Positions 44,021-52,625 are shown, numbered from the stretch's first letter. The stretch is 64,000 nucleotides of DNA from Gp6-AA40 sp035649635 (GCA_035649635.1 DASRJE010000204.1:33793-97792), one strand, 5' to 3'. The notes: a model not told the origin generated them from the letters alone. Numbers and translations: made by a program.

Positions 44021-45535
44021 TCAGTTGACTTTCATCGCGCATGCGCGATCAATGTCGCCGCTCTCGATGAGTCGCGAGATCTCGTGGATGTCCCGCGATG
44101 GTGGACGATCGGAGGCCAACGTTGGAACGTGTCTCCGCACGAGCGCGTGCACGCGTGCGAGCGGCGCCGACGTCGCCAGGCCGTCCAGCAGATCAATCGC
44201 CTGACACGCGCACAGCATTTCGATCGCAAGCACGTCGCGTGTGAGCGTGACCGCGCGATCGGCTTTGAGCGCAGCGGCCATGCTCATGCTCACGTGGTCT
44301 TCCTTGTTGCCGGACGTCGGGATCGTGTCCACACTCGCCGGATGCGCCAGCGTCTTCAGCTCTGACGTCAGCGCGGCCGCCGTCACCTGAGCCATCATCA
44401 ACCCCGATTGCAGGCCACCTTCGCGCGTGAGAAACGCGGGGAGCCCGCTGCTCGCCGGGTTCACCAGACGATCGGACCTGCGTTCGCTGATCGTTGCCAG
44501 TTGCGTGAGTCCCATCGCGAGCACATCTGCGGCCACTGCGATCGGCGCGCCGTGAAAGTTGCCGCCAGAGATGATCTCGGTTGTATCGGCGAAGACCATT
44601 GGATTGTCAGTGGCGGCATTGGCTTCGGCGAGAAAGGCACGCAACGCGAAGTCGACGGCGTCGCGCGCCGCGCCGTGCACCTGCGGCGCGCACCGCATCG
44701 AGTAGGCATCCTGGACGCGCCCGCAGTTGGCGTGGGCGGCGTTGATGCCGCTGCCTGCCATGAGATTCCTGAGGTTTTCGGCGGACAAGGCCTGGCCCGC
44801 CATGCCGCGAGCCGCGTGTATACGCGGATCGAAAGGACGGGTGGAGCCCTGTAAGCCGTCGATACTCATGGCCGCCGTGATGTCCGCGACGCGCACGAGA
44901 CGAAGCGCCGATTGCAACGCCAGGCCGAGCAGTGCCGTCGACGGCTGAGTACCGTTGATGAGAGCGAGTCCCTCTTTTGGCGCCAGTGTCAGCGGTGCCA
45001 ATCCCGCGCGTGTCAGCGCCTCCGCACCCGGCAGTCGCCGATCGCCGTGCCAGACTTCGCCTTCGCCGATGAGGACCAGCGCCAGATGGGCCAGAGGCGC
45101 CAGATCACCGCTGGCGCCTACCGAGCCGCGTGACGGCACCACCGGATGCACGGCGTGGTTGAGCAGATCGATGAGCCGTTCGAGCGTCTCGAGCCGGATG
45201 CCGGAAAAACCCTTCGCGAGCACGTTCGCGCGAAGCGCCATCGTCGCACGTACGACCGGAACGGGCAGTGGCTCGCCGACACCAGCCGCGTGGCTCCGAA
45301 GCAGATTCACCTGCAGCTCGGTGAGCGATTCGGCCGGGATGCGAACCTCGGCGAAGTTCCCGAAGCCCGTGTTGATCCCGTAGACAGGTTGATCGCCTTG
45401 CGCGAACGAGTCGACGACGGCGCGCGCGGCGGTGACGCGAGCGCGGGCCTCCGCGGTCAGCGACACGGCCGTCCGCTCGTAGGCGATCCTCGCCAGGTCG
45501 TCAACAGTCAGCGAGTTGCCGTCGAGAAGAATCAT
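44021..45535 (-). CDS. hutH: Histidine ammonia-lyase
   Basis: A 504-residue cytosolic lyase that converts L-histidine to trans-urocanate, the first step of histidine use. The self-made MIO cofactor comes from Ala-Ser-Gly in SRGSVGASGDLAPLAHL. Other signatures are YGINTGFGNFAEVRI, LLRSHAAGVG, GLALINGTQPSTALLG, QDAYSMRCAPQVHGAARD, DNPMVF and SSGLPAFLTREGGLQSG. ATG 45535 gives the usual length; the longer frame to 45613 is translated from the AT-rich repeat. No hutU, hutI or other hut gene is adjacent. The C-terminus is full length. Confidence 0.95.
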   Translation of the reverse strand: MILLDGNSLTVDDLARIAYERTAVSLTAEARARVTAARAVVDSFAQGDQPVYGINTGFGNFAEVRIPAESLTELQVNLLRSHAAGVGEPLPVPVVRATMALRANVLAKGFSGIRLETLERLIDLLNHAVHPVVPSRGSVGASGDLAPLAHLALVLIGEGEVWHGDRRLPGAEALTRAGLAPLTLAPKEGLALINGTQPSTALLGLALQSALRLVRVADITAAMSIDGLQGSTRPFDPRIHAARGMAGQALSAENLRNLMAGSGINAAHANCGRVQDAYSMRCAPQVHGAARDAVDFALRAFLAEANAATDNPMVFADTTEIISGGNFHGAPIAVAADVLAMGLTQLATISERRSDRLVNPASSGLPAFLTREGGLQSGLMMAQVTAAALTSELKTLAHPASVDTIPTSGNKEDHVSMSMAAALKADRAVTLTRDVLAIEMLCACQAIDLLDGLATSAPLARVHALVRRHVPTLASDRPPSRDIHEISRLIESGDIDRACAMKVN

Positions 45536-45539
45536 TGTT

Positions 45540-45690
45540 GATGTAATGATCGTTGATTGGTGAATCGTTGTTGACTTATTGGTTGTTGATTGGTGATTCG
45601 TGACGGGGCGCAATCAAAGATCGAAAATCGTTAATCACCAACGAATCAATAATCAAAGATCCCCAAATCACCAATGCTGTAACAGGCGCC
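45540..45690. repeat. AT-rich intergenic hairpin of TTGATTGGTGATT words (second copy)
   Basis: From 45540 the plus strand has GATCGTTGATTGGTGAATCG, TTGTTGATTGGTGATTCG and similar words. From about 45612 it has the complementary series AATCACCAACGAATCAAT and AATCAAAGATCCCCAAATCA. It separates divergent hutH and purA. The same words occur at 40914-41082. The region has unusually low GC and should form a long imperfect cruciform or RNA hairpin. Confidence 0.65.
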
Positions 45691-45724
45691 CTGTCGAGAC
45701 AACTGTGGATTACGATATACCTGA

Positions 45725-47032
45725 ATGTCGAAGACGAACATCGCGGTTCTCGGGGCGCAGTGGGGCGACGAAGGCAAGGGCAAGATCGTCGACATGCTGA
45801 CGCCCCACTTCTCGACGGTTGCGCGGTATCAGGGCGGTCACAACGCGGGGCACACGGTCTATGTCAACGGCAAAAAGTTCGTCCTTCACTTGATCCCGTC
45901 CGGCATCCTGCATCCGGGCGTGACCTGTGTCATCGGGAACGGCGTGGTGATCGATCCACAGGCGCTCTTTGCCGAGATCGACGAGCTCAGTCGTGCGGGG
46001 GTCAGCGTCGACGGCCGGCTGCTCGTCAGCGAGAAAGCCCACATCATCCTGCCCTACCACCGTGAGCTGGATGTACTGTCCGAGGCACGCCGCGGCGAGC
46101 GCAAGATCGGGACGACGTCGCGTGGGATCGGCCCCGCCTACGAGGACAAGATCGGACGGCGCGGGATTCGTGTATGCGATCTGCTGGGCGATCGCGAGGC
46201 GCTGGCCGACGAAGTGCGCGAAAACGTCAGCGCGCGGAATCGAATGATCAAGGATTCCACGCTCGACTGGAAGCCGGTGTTCGATCAGGTCGTGGCGTCC
46301 GGCGAGCGGATGCGCCCGTGGGTCACCGACGTGTCGCTCGCGCTGCATCGCATGATGGCCGAAGGGAAGAACGTGATGTTCGAGGGGGCACAGGCGACGC
46401 TGCTCGACATCGATCACGGCACGTATCCTTTCGTGACCTCGTCCAATGCGTCGGCCGGCGGTGTGTGCACCGGCCTCGGCGTACCTCCACGCGCGATTCA
46501 CGGTGTGCTCGGCGTCGCGAAGGCCTACACCACACGCGTGGGTGAAGGGCCGCTCCCCACTGAGCTGTCAGGCGAGCTGGCGGACCGTCTTCGTGAAAGC
46601 GGGCAGGAGTACGGCGCGTCAACGGGACGGCCGCGTCGCTGTGGCTGGTTCGATGCCGTCGTCGTCCGCTACTCGGCACGCATCAACGGACTCGATGCGC
46701 TGGCATTGACCAAGCTCGATGTGCTGGACGGATTGCCGGAGGTGCTCATCTGCAACGGATACCGCACCAGCGGCGGAACGCTCAGCGAGTTTCCGGCCGA
46801 TCTGCGGTGTCTGTCGGGTGCCGAGCCCGTGTACGAGCGCTTGCCGGGGTGGACGTCACCGACGCGCGGCGTCACCCGCTTCGAAGATCTCCCGGAAGAG
46901 GCGCGTCGCTACGTGCGGCGTCTGGAAGAAGTGACGGGCGTTGACTGCGCCATCATCTCGACGGGATCCGATCGGGCCGAGACGATTCTCGAGACCGGAT
47001 CGATCGTCGAGCGCTGGCTGGGGGGGAGGTAA
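45725..47032 (+). CDS. purA: Adenylosuccinate synthase
   Basis: A 435-residue cytosolic enzyme that joins IMP and aspartate with GTP to give adenylosuccinate in AMP synthesis. Signatures are AVLGAQWGDEGKGKIVDMLT (P-loop with catalytic Asp), YQGGHNAGHTVYVNG (catalytic His), GTTSRGIGPAYEDKIGRRGI, FEGAQATLLDIDHGTYPFVT, TTRVGEGPLPTEL, GASTGRPRRCGWFD and LTKLDVLDG. Length and domain order match the family. ATG 45725 is clear. It lies alone, followed by a convergent PilZ gene four bases away. Confidence 0.97.
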   Translation: MSKTNIAVLGAQWGDEGKGKIVDMLTPHFSTVARYQGGHNAGHTVYVNGKKFVLHLIPSGILHPGVTCVIGNGVVIDPQALFAEIDELSRAGVSVDGRLLVSEKAHIILPYHRELDVLSEARRGERKIGTTSRGIGPAYEDKIGRRGIRVCDLLGDREALADEVRENVSARNRMIKDSTLDWKPVFDQVVASGERMRPWVTDVSLALHRMMAEGKNVMFEGAQATLLDIDHGTYPFVTSSNASAGGVCTGLGVPPRAIHGVLGVAKAYTTRVGEGPLPTELSGELADRLRESGQEYGASTGRPRRCGWFDAVVVRYSARINGLDALALTKLDVLDGLPEVLICNGYRTSGGTLSEFPADLRCLSGAEPVYERLPGWTSPTRGVTRFEDLPEEARRYVRRLEEVTGVDCAIISTGSDRAETILETGSIVERWLGGR

Positions 47033-47035
47033 GTC

Positions 47036-47674
47036 CTACGGGATCCTGTTCTGCTCGATGAAGCGATCGAGGTTACCCGATTCGGCGTCGAAGAACTCGA
47101 TCCCGGCACGATAGCGCGGTCCGGTCTTCGGCATCTCGAACGCAGCCCACGCGACACCGGCGACACAGCGGATCGGGCGTTCCTCGTCCGGGAGGATCAT
47201 CCGCACACGCTGATTCGGCCGGAGAATCGTTGGCGAAATCACCTGCGCCCCGGCAACAGACAAGTCGATGAGCGTTGCCGGGCTTCCATCGATCAGCACT
47301 TCCACGCCGTCCACGATCTTCACCCGCGGGGCCCGGCGCGTGCCGCGTTGATCGAGTTTGCCGACGGCGGTCCCGATCGCCTGCGATGCCGAATCGGGTG
47401 GCTGAATCTCGTCGTCATCGCCCTCGCGCGAGACGATGCGAATCTCGCATTTGCGCAGCTTGGGATCGGCTTTGATGCGCTTGATGAGGGCGGCGCCGCG
47501 CGAGGTGGTCGAGAATTGCTTCTCGAGCGCGATCACCTTTGGACGTTCGCGCGTGATGGCCTCGAGCGCCTTCAGCGCGTCGGCATCAGTGAAGGCCAGC
47601 GCGTCGCCAAAGTCGTCCTGCTCCTGCAGCGCTGGCAAATATTCAGGAGCGGCGACGATCACCGTATCGGGCAC
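47036..47674 (-). CDS. PilZ-domain protein with N-terminal receiver-like region
   Basis: A 212-residue cytosolic protein. The N-terminal ~100 residues (AFTDADALKALEAITRERPK, VIALEKQFSTTSRGAALIKR) resemble a degenerate receiver fold without a clear phospho-acceptor Asp. Residues ~110-205 are a PilZ domain: RRAPRVKIVDG (the RxxxR-type c-di-GMP arm, here RGTRRAPR), ATLIDLSVAGAQVIS (D/NxSxxG) and PRYRAGIEFFD. It is a probable c-di-GMP effector in motility, surface behaviour or polymer control. The stop lies next to the purA stop (convergent). Confidence 0.85.
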   Translation of the reverse strand: MPDTVIVAAPEYLPALQEQDDFGDALAFTDADALKALEAITRERPKVIALEKQFSTTSRGAALIKRIKADPKLRKCEIRIVSREGDDDEIQPPDSASQAIGTAVGKLDQRGTRRAPRVKIVDGVEVLIDGSPATLIDLSVAGAQVISPTILRPNQRVRMILPDEERPIRCVAGVAWAAFEMPKTGPRYRAGIEFFDAESGNLDRFIEQNRIP

Positions 47675-47677
47675 GTT

Positions 47678-47850
47678 CTAGACATCTCCGAAGGCCTGGA
47701 TCGTAACGAATGACGCAAGTTCGCTGGTCACCTTTCATGCCTTCGGAGATGTCTAGGCCCGCGAAGCGGGGCAAAACAACACTGTTGGCAGTGAAGCGGA
47801 ACCGTCCGCCGCACTCCTTCCCGGCGGTTTAAGGCGTCGCTTCACTGCCA
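47678..47850. repeat. Two consecutive long inverted repeats
   Basis: The first is a perfect 18-bp pair CTAGACATCTCCGAAGGC (47678-47695) and its complement at 47739-47756. The second is a perfect 13-bp pair TGGCAGTGAAGCG (47786-47798) and 47838-47850, enclosing a GC-rich segment. They fill the space between the PilZ gene start and the ABC ATPase. The word GGCAGTGAA is shared with the repeats at 1983-2094. They may be REP/MITE-like or operator structures for either divergent gene. Confidence 0.6.
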
Positions 47851-47880
47851 GTCTAACGCGATTTGCAGTTTGCGTGGAGA

Positions 47881-48636
47881 ATGAGCAACGTGGAACTTGC
47901 AGTGCGATGCCAAAATTTGCAGAAACGCTACGGTGACGTCGTCGCGGTGGACGGCCTGTCGTTCGACGTGCGCCGAGGCGAATGCTACGGACTGCTTGGG
48001 CCCAACGGCGCCGGCAAAACGACGACGATCGAGATTCTGGAGGGCCTCCTGGCGCCCGACGGTGGAGAAGTCGAGGTCCTCGGCTGTCGTTGGAAAGTTG
48101 ACGAGCGACAACTGCGGCAGCGCCTGGGCGTCCAGCTCCAGGAGACTCAGTTCACCGACAAGCTGACCGTGGAGGAGACGCTTCGGCTGTTCCGATCTTT
48201 CTATCACGATGGCAAGACGATCGAAGAACTGCTCGCGCTCGTCGAGCTCGAAGGCAAGCGTCGCAGTTGGGTGGTGAAGCTCTCGGGTGGACAGAAGCAG
48301 CGGCTGTCGATTGCATGCGCCCTGGCCGGAGATCCCGACTTGTTGTTCCTGGACGAGCCCACGACGGGACTGGATCCGCAGTCGCGCCGGCAGCTCTGGA
48401 ACATCCTGACGCGGTTTCGCGAAGCAGGCGGTACCGTGCTGCTGACGACGCATTACATGGACGAAGCCGAAACGCTCTGCGACCGCGTGGCGATCGTCGA
48501 TCACGGCCGGCTCATCGCCGAGGACGCGCCGAAAGGGCTCATCGCATCGCTGGGCGCACCGAAGGTCGTGGTCCATCAAGGCACGCTCGAGGACGTCTTC
48601 ATGTCCATGACGGGCCGTCATCTGCGTGAGGAGTAA
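47881..48636 (+). CDS. ABC-2 exporter ATP-binding protein
   Basis: A 251-residue cytosolic ATPase. Walker A is GPNGAGKTTT, the Q loop QLQETQF, the signature LSGGQKQRLSIACALA, Walker B LLFLDEPTTGLD and the switch His TTHYMDEAE. It belongs to the CcmA/DrrA branch that powers ABC-2 exporters. ATG 47881 is preferred over 47863 on the basis of family length. The permease gene follows directly. Probable substrates of the branch are drugs, lipids or polysaccharides; the sequence does not say which. Confidence 0.93.
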   Translation: MSNVELAVRCQNLQKRYGDVVAVDGLSFDVRRGECYGLLGPNGAGKTTTIEILEGLLAPDGGEVEVLGCRWKVDERQLRQRLGVQLQETQFTDKLTVEETLRLFRSFYHDGKTIEELLALVELEGKRRSWVVKLSGGQKQRLSIACALAGDPDLLFLDEPTTGLDPQSRRQLWNILTRFREAGGTVLLTTHYMDEAETLCDRVAIVDHGRLIAEDAPKGLIASLGAPKVVVHQGTLEDVFMSMTGRHLREE

Positions 48637-48637
48637 G

Positions 48638-49690
48638 GTGCCCAGCGACGCCCGTCGTGATACGTATCGGCCGCTCGTCGAGCTGACGCTTGCGCGGTTG
48701 CGCGAATTCGTGCGTGAGCCCGAGGCTCTGTTCTGGACATTTCTGTTCCCCATCATCATGTCGGTCGCGATGGCGATCGCGTTTCCGGCGAGTGCCGGGC
48801 AGACAGTGCGGGTCGGTGTGTCACCTGGTGCTGAAACAGCCGCCGTTCGACAGACGCTTGCTGGCGCCAGGGACATCGTCGTACGAGAGATTCCGGAGGA
48901 TGACCAGCTTCGCGCGCTGCGCGACGGCGAAGTCCATCTGATCGTCGCCGTCGGCAGTCCACCGATCTATCGCTTCGATCCGATGCGCGAAGAAAGCAGG
49001 CTCGCGAGGCTCGTCGTCGACGAGGCACTCAAGCGCGCCGCCGGCCGCACTGAACCGTGGCAGGCAAAAGAAGACCTCATCGAGATTCCGGGATCGCGCT
49101 ACGTCGATTGGTTGATCCCCGGCATCATCAGCCTCGGCATCATGAACAACAGCCTGTGGAGCATCGGGTTCATGACCGTCCAGGCGAGGCTCCGGAAGCT
49201 GCTGAAGCGGCTGGCTGCCAGCCCGATGCGACGCCACGACTTCCTGTTGGCGCCCGTGATCGCGCGGCTGGCTTTTCTGGGTCCCGAGGTCGCGGTGCCT
49301 CTCGTGTTTGCGTGGATCGCGTTCAGCATGCCGATTCGCGGTGGCGCGATCAGCATCGGCCTGGTCGCGATTTCCGGTGCGTTGATGTTCGGCTCGCTCG
49401 GCCTCCTGATGGGCAGCCGTGCCCGGACGTTCGAGGCAGCCTCGGGCTTGATGAACCTGATGTCGGTTCCGATGTGGGTCTTGAGCGGTGTGTTCTTCTC
49501 GGCGTCGAACTTCCCGGATGCAGTACAGCCCTTCATTCAGGTGCTGCCGCTCACGGCACTGGTCGATGCCATGCGCCGTGTGGTGCTCGAGGGGGCGGTG
49601 CTGACCAGCCTGTGGACTGAGCTTGCGGTGATCGGGACATGGACCATAGTCCCGTTCGCGATCGCACTGAAGATCTTCAAATGGAGGTAG
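48638..49690 (+). CDS. ABC-2 type transporter permease
   Basis: A 350-residue membrane permease. An N-terminal helix (ALFWTFLFPIIMSVAMAIAF) is followed by an extracytoplasmic loop of about 120 residues (VRVGVSPGAETAAVRQTLAG onwards). The core has five more helices: SRYVDWLIPGIISLGIMNNS (the ABC2 motif), RLRKLLKRLAASPMRRHDFL, then MSVPMWVLSGVFFSASNFPD and LPLTALVDAMRRVVLEGA. GTG 48638 has GAGGAG at close spacing and gives a one-base gap to the ATPase stop; GTG 48626 is an alternative that overlaps. Together the two genes form a complete exporter (two of each chain). Confidence 0.92.
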   Translation: MPSDARRDTYRPLVELTLARLREFVREPEALFWTFLFPIIMSVAMAIAFPASAGQTVRVGVSPGAETAAVRQTLAGARDIVVREIPEDDQLRALRDGEVHLIVAVGSPPIYRFDPMREESRLARLVVDEALKRAAGRTEPWQAKEDLIEIPGSRYVDWLIPGIISLGIMNNSLWSIGFMTVQARLRKLLKRLAASPMRRHDFLLAPVIARLAFLGPEVAVPLVFAWIAFSMPIRGGAISIGLVAISGALMFGSLGLLMGSRARTFEAASGLMNLMSVPMWVLSGVFFSASNFPDAVQPFIQVLPLTALVDAMRRVVLEGAVLTSLWTELAVIGTWTIVPFAIALKIFKWR

Positions 49691-50618
49691 CCGCGACGTC
49701 CTTCGCCTTGATCGTTGACCTCAGACCTTGGAATGAGGGAGCGCGCAGGACGCCCGCGGCTGTTTTTTCGATGAAGGTCGCTTCGCAAACGAGCGCCGGT
49801 TTGACCCAATGTGCGGCGCGCACGACTGGGCCGGGAGGTGGAGGATCGAATGGGCATTCGCGCTGTTCGATCGCCTCGAGTCGATTCCGCAGATCGCGGG
49901 ACACTGCCTGTGTGAAGCCGGTGCCAACGCGACCGGAGTACACCAGCTTCTTGCCTTCGTAGTGTCCGACGAGGAGGGCGCCAAGCCCTTCCTGCGCGCC
50001 TTCCTGGTCGGTGAAGCCTCCGATCACGAACAGGCCACGTTGAAGACACTTGATCTTCCGCCAACTGTCATGCCGCCCGGGGTGATACGGCAGGTCGCGC
50101 CGCTTGGAAATGATTCCCTCGACACCCATCCGGCATGCCTGTTCGAAGACATCGCTGCCTCGGCCCTCGACGTGCTCGGTGTACCGGATGCGTCCCGTCT
50201 TCGTGGTTCCGAGCAGTTCTTGCAAGCGTGCTTTCCGCGCCTCGAGCGGCAGCCGATCGGTCCGTTCGCCTTCGAGCTGAATCAGGTCGAACGCGAAGTA
50301 CACAAGGTCTTTGCGCGGGGGACGGCTGGCGACGGCGCGTTGCATTGCCTCGAAGCTGCTGCGACCGTTGGGCAGCATGATCACGAGCTCGCCATCGATC
50401 AGCGCGTCTTTCAGGCCGAGTGGGCGAACCGCTTCAACGATCTCGGGAAATTTCGGCGTCCAGTCCAACCCTCGCCGGCTGACGAGCCTGATACGGCCAT
50501 CCGCGATGATGCAGCCGACCCGATATCCATCGAGCTTGATCTCGTGCACCCACTGGTCGCCGGATGGCGGTGTCTTCGTCAGCGTGGCGAGCTGGGGAAG
50601 GTATTCGACCGATGGCAT
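49677..50618 (-). CDS. ATP-dependent DNA ligase (LigD ligase-domain type)
   Basis: A 313-residue ligase. The nucleotidyltransferase motif I is EIKLDGYRVG (KxDG, with the lysine that takes AMP). Motif III is DLVYFAFDLIQLEG, motif IV VEGIISKRRDLPYHPGRH, and motif V SWRKIKCLQRG. The OB-fold follows (FVIGGFTDQEGAQEGLGALL, VGHYEGKKLVYSGRVGTGFT). It matches the ligase module of bacterial NHEJ LigD, but polymerase and phosphoesterase modules are missing and no ku gene is in the window. ATG 50618 or GTG 50621 is the start. The 3' end overlaps the permease gene by 14 bp. Confidence 0.9.
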   Translation of the reverse strand: MPSVEYLPQLATLTKTPPSGDQWVHEIKLDGYRVGCIIADGRIRLVSRRGLDWTPKFPEIVEAVRPLGLKDALIDGELVIMLPNGRSSFEAMQRAVASRPPRKDLVYFAFDLIQLEGERTDRLPLEARKARLQELLGTTKTGRIRYTEHVEGRGSDVFEQACRMGVEGIISKRRDLPYHPGRHDSWRKIKCLQRGLFVIGGFTDQEGAQEGLGALLVGHYEGKKLVYSGRVGTGFTQAVSRDLRNRLEAIEQRECPFDPPPPGPVVRAAHWVKPALVCEATFIEKTAAGVLRAPSFQGLRSTIKAKDVAATSI

Positions 50619-50686
50619 CACAACAGTGTAGCCACCGGCCGTCAGACGGCGTCGAGAGGCGCCTCTACGGCGAGCGGAATAGGTAG

Positions 50687-50708
50687 CGGCGGGTCTTTAG
50701 ACCCGCCG
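50687..50708. repeat. Compact perfect hairpin CGGCGGGTCT-TT-AGACCCGCCG
   Basis: A 10-bp perfect stem with a 2-base loop lies between the divergent ligase and DinB genes. A further palindrome, GAGGCGCCTC, lies at about 50655-50664. The hairpin is of REP type and not placed as a terminator for either gene. Confidence 0.55.
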
Positions 50709-50731
50709 TCCAATCGGGATAGAGTGAGGAG

Positions 50732-51247
50732 ATGAGTTCTGTACCCCAAACAGAAGTGTGGCAGCGCGGTCCTGTTCCAGGTTTCGAGCCCTTGCTGATG
50801 CCGGTGGTGCACGCGTTGCTGCAAGCGCGCGAAGATCTCGAGCGGCTAGCCAGCGAAGTTCCGGCGGAGCATGTCTGGGTGCGGCCGGGCGGTGCGGCAT
50901 CCATCGGATTTCATGTTCGTCACACGGGAGGCGCGCTCGACCGTCTCTTTACCTATGCCCGGGGCGAGACGCTGTCTGACGCACAGAAGGCCGCTCTGCG
51001 CGAAGAGGGCGGGGCAGGAGATCCGCCTGTTTCGCTGGTGACCGTGCTGAGGAGTGTCAATGCCAGCATCGACCGCGCCCTTCAGCAACTGGCCTCGACC
51101 TCGAAGGACTCACTCCTTGACGAGCGCAAGCTCGGGCGAGCTGGTCTGCCCACCAACGTACTGGGCCTTCTCTTTCACGCGGCAGAGCACTGCACTCGGC
51201 ACGTGGGTCAGGCGATCACCACTGCCCGAATTGTGAAGTCGATGTGA
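50732..51247 (+). CDS. DinB-family protein
   Basis: A 171-residue four-helix-bundle protein of the DinB/YfiT superfamily. The three metal-binding histidine positions are in SIGFHVRHTGGALDRLFTYA (first) and HAAEHCTRHVGQ (second and third). The helix order, start LLMPVVHALLQAREDLERL and the end match the family. Members are metal-dependent enzymes, often thiol (bacillithiol or mycothiol) transferases, or damage-inducible proteins of unknown function. It is monocistronic. Confidence 0.82.
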   Translation: MSSVPQTEVWQRGPVPGFEPLLMPVVHALLQAREDLERLASEVPAEHVWVRPGGAASIGFHVRHTGGALDRLFTYARGETLSDAQKAALREEGGAGDPPVSLVTVLRSVNASIDRALQQLASTSKDSLLDERKLGRAGLPTNVLGLLFHAAEHCTRHVGQAITTARIVKSM

Positions 51248-51274
51248 CCAGGCGATCGTAAACGCCCAGTCGTT

Positions 51275-51405
51275 CAGTCTTCAGTCTTACGGTGTAGACG
51301 CGCCGGGTCCGACCGCCTCGGCCAAGGCTACGGCGGTTCGCCGAAGCTTCATGCGAAGGCGGAAGAACAGGACCCGGCCTGCGGTGGACTGAAGACCAAG
51401 ACCGG
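51275..51405. repeat. Nested intergenic hairpin with TTCAGTC-word arms
   Basis: The outer arms are TTCAGTCTTCAGTCTT (from 51277) and GGACTGAAGACCAAGACC (from about 51387). Inner arms are GCCGGGTCC and GGACCCGGC. The core contains AAGGCTACGGCGGTTCGCCGAAG, itself a hairpin, and shares GGCTACGGCGG with the element at 10291-10382. It lies between convergent genes (DinB and the 165-aa unknown), so it may act as a bidirectional terminator as well. Confidence 0.6.
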
Positions 51406-51412
51406 GTTCACC

Positions 51413-51907
51413 TCACCAGGTGCACCAGTATCCGGCGATCCGCGTCGCGGACGTGTCCGATGGGTCGAGCCCCTGACGGCGCGCCGCACGGCGCGCGTGC
51501 AGTGCGCAGTGGCGTTCGACGTCAGCTGCGGCCTTCCGTGCCGCCTCGGCATCGATCGAGGGCTTGCCCTCCGAATATCGAACGGCGCGCTCGGCGAGCA
51601 TAATCGCGACGCTCGTCACGTTGGAGCGATCCTGCAACCAACGATTGCCGAACGCCGTCATCGCGCCGAGAAACTTCTGACGATAGTGATCACGCCACCA
51701 GACGACGGCTTCCCAATCGACCGTCGTGCGCATGCCAACGACCTGGCCCACGGTGAAAAAGCAGTCGTCGACGATGTATTCGACCTGGCGCTCGAGATCC
51801 CGAACGTCGACCGCAGATGGTGAATCGAGGAGTGTGTCCGACGATGTCACCGTCAGTGGGTCGATCACGCCTCCGTGCAACGGATTGCGGGGTTCTTGTG
51901 TGTTCAC
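51413..51907 (-). CDS. Unknown protein, member of a tandem paralogue pair (copy A)
   Basis: A 164-residue soluble protein of a family I do not recognise. The conserved core is YIVDDCFFTVGQVVGMR, then WEAVVWWRDHYRQKFLGAM, FGNRWLQDRSNVTSVA and ERAVRYSEGKPSIDAEAA. The same pattern is present in the gene at 52001-52351. GTG 51907 is chosen because AAGGAG lies seven bases upstream; ATG 51925 is the in-frame alternative. The C-terminal third is Ala/Arg-rich and ends AGYWCTW. Two cysteines (DDCFF and ERHCA) align with cysteines in copy B. The copies are 93 bp apart on the same strand and likely form one unit. Confidence 0.65.
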   Translation of the reverse strand: MNTQEPRNPLHGGVIDPLTVTSSDTLLDSPSAVDVRDLERQVEYIVDDCFFTVGQVVGMRTTVDWEAVVWWRDHYRQKFLGAMTAFGNRWLQDRSNVTSVAIMLAERAVRYSEGKPSIDAEAARKAAADVERHCALHARRAARRQGLDPSDTSATRIAGYWCTW

Positions 51908-52000
51908 TACTAGTCTCCTTCGCATGAAAAGTGCACGTCAGCTCGCAGGCTTTGCCGGCCATCACACCGAGCTGATGGGATCGGTACAAGTGGTCGGTGT

Positions 52001-52351
52001 TTATGACTGCATCGACGGGATCGGCCGAACGCCTTCGCGTTCTGCGCTCATGCGGCACCCGGTTTCAACGTCGTTCGATGCCAGGGCTGCCGTGCGAAGG
52101 TCGATCGAGGGTTGGTCTCCGGCGTGGTAGAGCGCACGCTGGCCGAGAAAGCGGCCGACGGCGGTCACGCGGTCACGGTCGCGGAGCCATGAATTGCCGT
52201 TGACCGCCATCGCGTGGAGGAAGAACGCGCGATACCGCGCCCGCCACCATGGGATGACATCGAAATCAAGGCTCTTGCGTGTGCCGACAGCCTGGCCGAC
52301 GGCGAAAAAGCAATCGTTCAGGATGTAATCGACTTCTTGCGCTGGTGTCAT
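52001..52351 (-). CDS. Unknown protein, member of a tandem paralogue pair (copy B)
   Basis: A 116-residue protein that shares its core with copy A: YILNDCFFAVGQAVGTR, FDVIPWWRARYRAFFLHAM, NGNSWLRDRDRVTAVG and LGQRALYHAGDQPSIDLRTA, ending VETGCRMSAERE. ATG 52351 is chosen because GAGGTCGCC precedes it. A longer in-frame reading up to 52858 would be read antisense through the kinase gene and is rejected. The protein is mostly helical with conserved Trp, Tyr, Arg and Cys; no catalytic motif is recognised. It lies downstream of the kinase/sigma pair on the same strand, separated by two stem-loops. Confidence 0.68.
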   Translation of the reverse strand: MTPAQEVDYILNDCFFAVGQAVGTRKSLDFDVIPWWRARYRAFFLHAMAVNGNSWLRDRDRVTAVGRFLGQRALYHAGDQPSIDLRTAALASNDVETGCRMSAEREGVRPIPSMQS

Positions 52352-52482
52352 GGCGACCTCGAGAGGGAAACCACCCCTCCACCCGCGTGTGCCTTGGGCG
52401 TTCATGCAGACAGAGCACACGCGGGCATCAGGGGGAAATCCCGTCCATCGGAGAACGTTGCGGTGGCTTACCTCGTACAGAC

Positions 52483-52625
52483 GAACTAGCCAAGAGCTTC
52501 GCCCGAAATCCCACGCGAACCCTTTGGCTAGTTCACGACGTCTTTTCGGCGCGCTCCGCGCGCCAGCCCGTTGCGCGGTTGCGGCAACAAGCAAAAGATT
52601 CGCGTTTTGCGCCGCACAACGGGCT
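52483..52625. terminator. Stem-loops downstream of the GAF/Ser-Thr kinase gene
   Basis: Two inverted repeats lie between the kinase stop (52629) and copy B. One is GAACTAGCCAA (52483-52493) with TTGGCTAGTTC (52524-52534). The other is AGCCCGTTG (52565-52573) with CAACGGGCT (52617-52625), which encloses a GCAAAA/TTTTGC pair (52591-52596 and 52605-52610). They are positioned to end the sigma-kinase transcript. No U-run is obvious, so attenuation or a REP-like origin is also possible. Confidence 0.5.
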
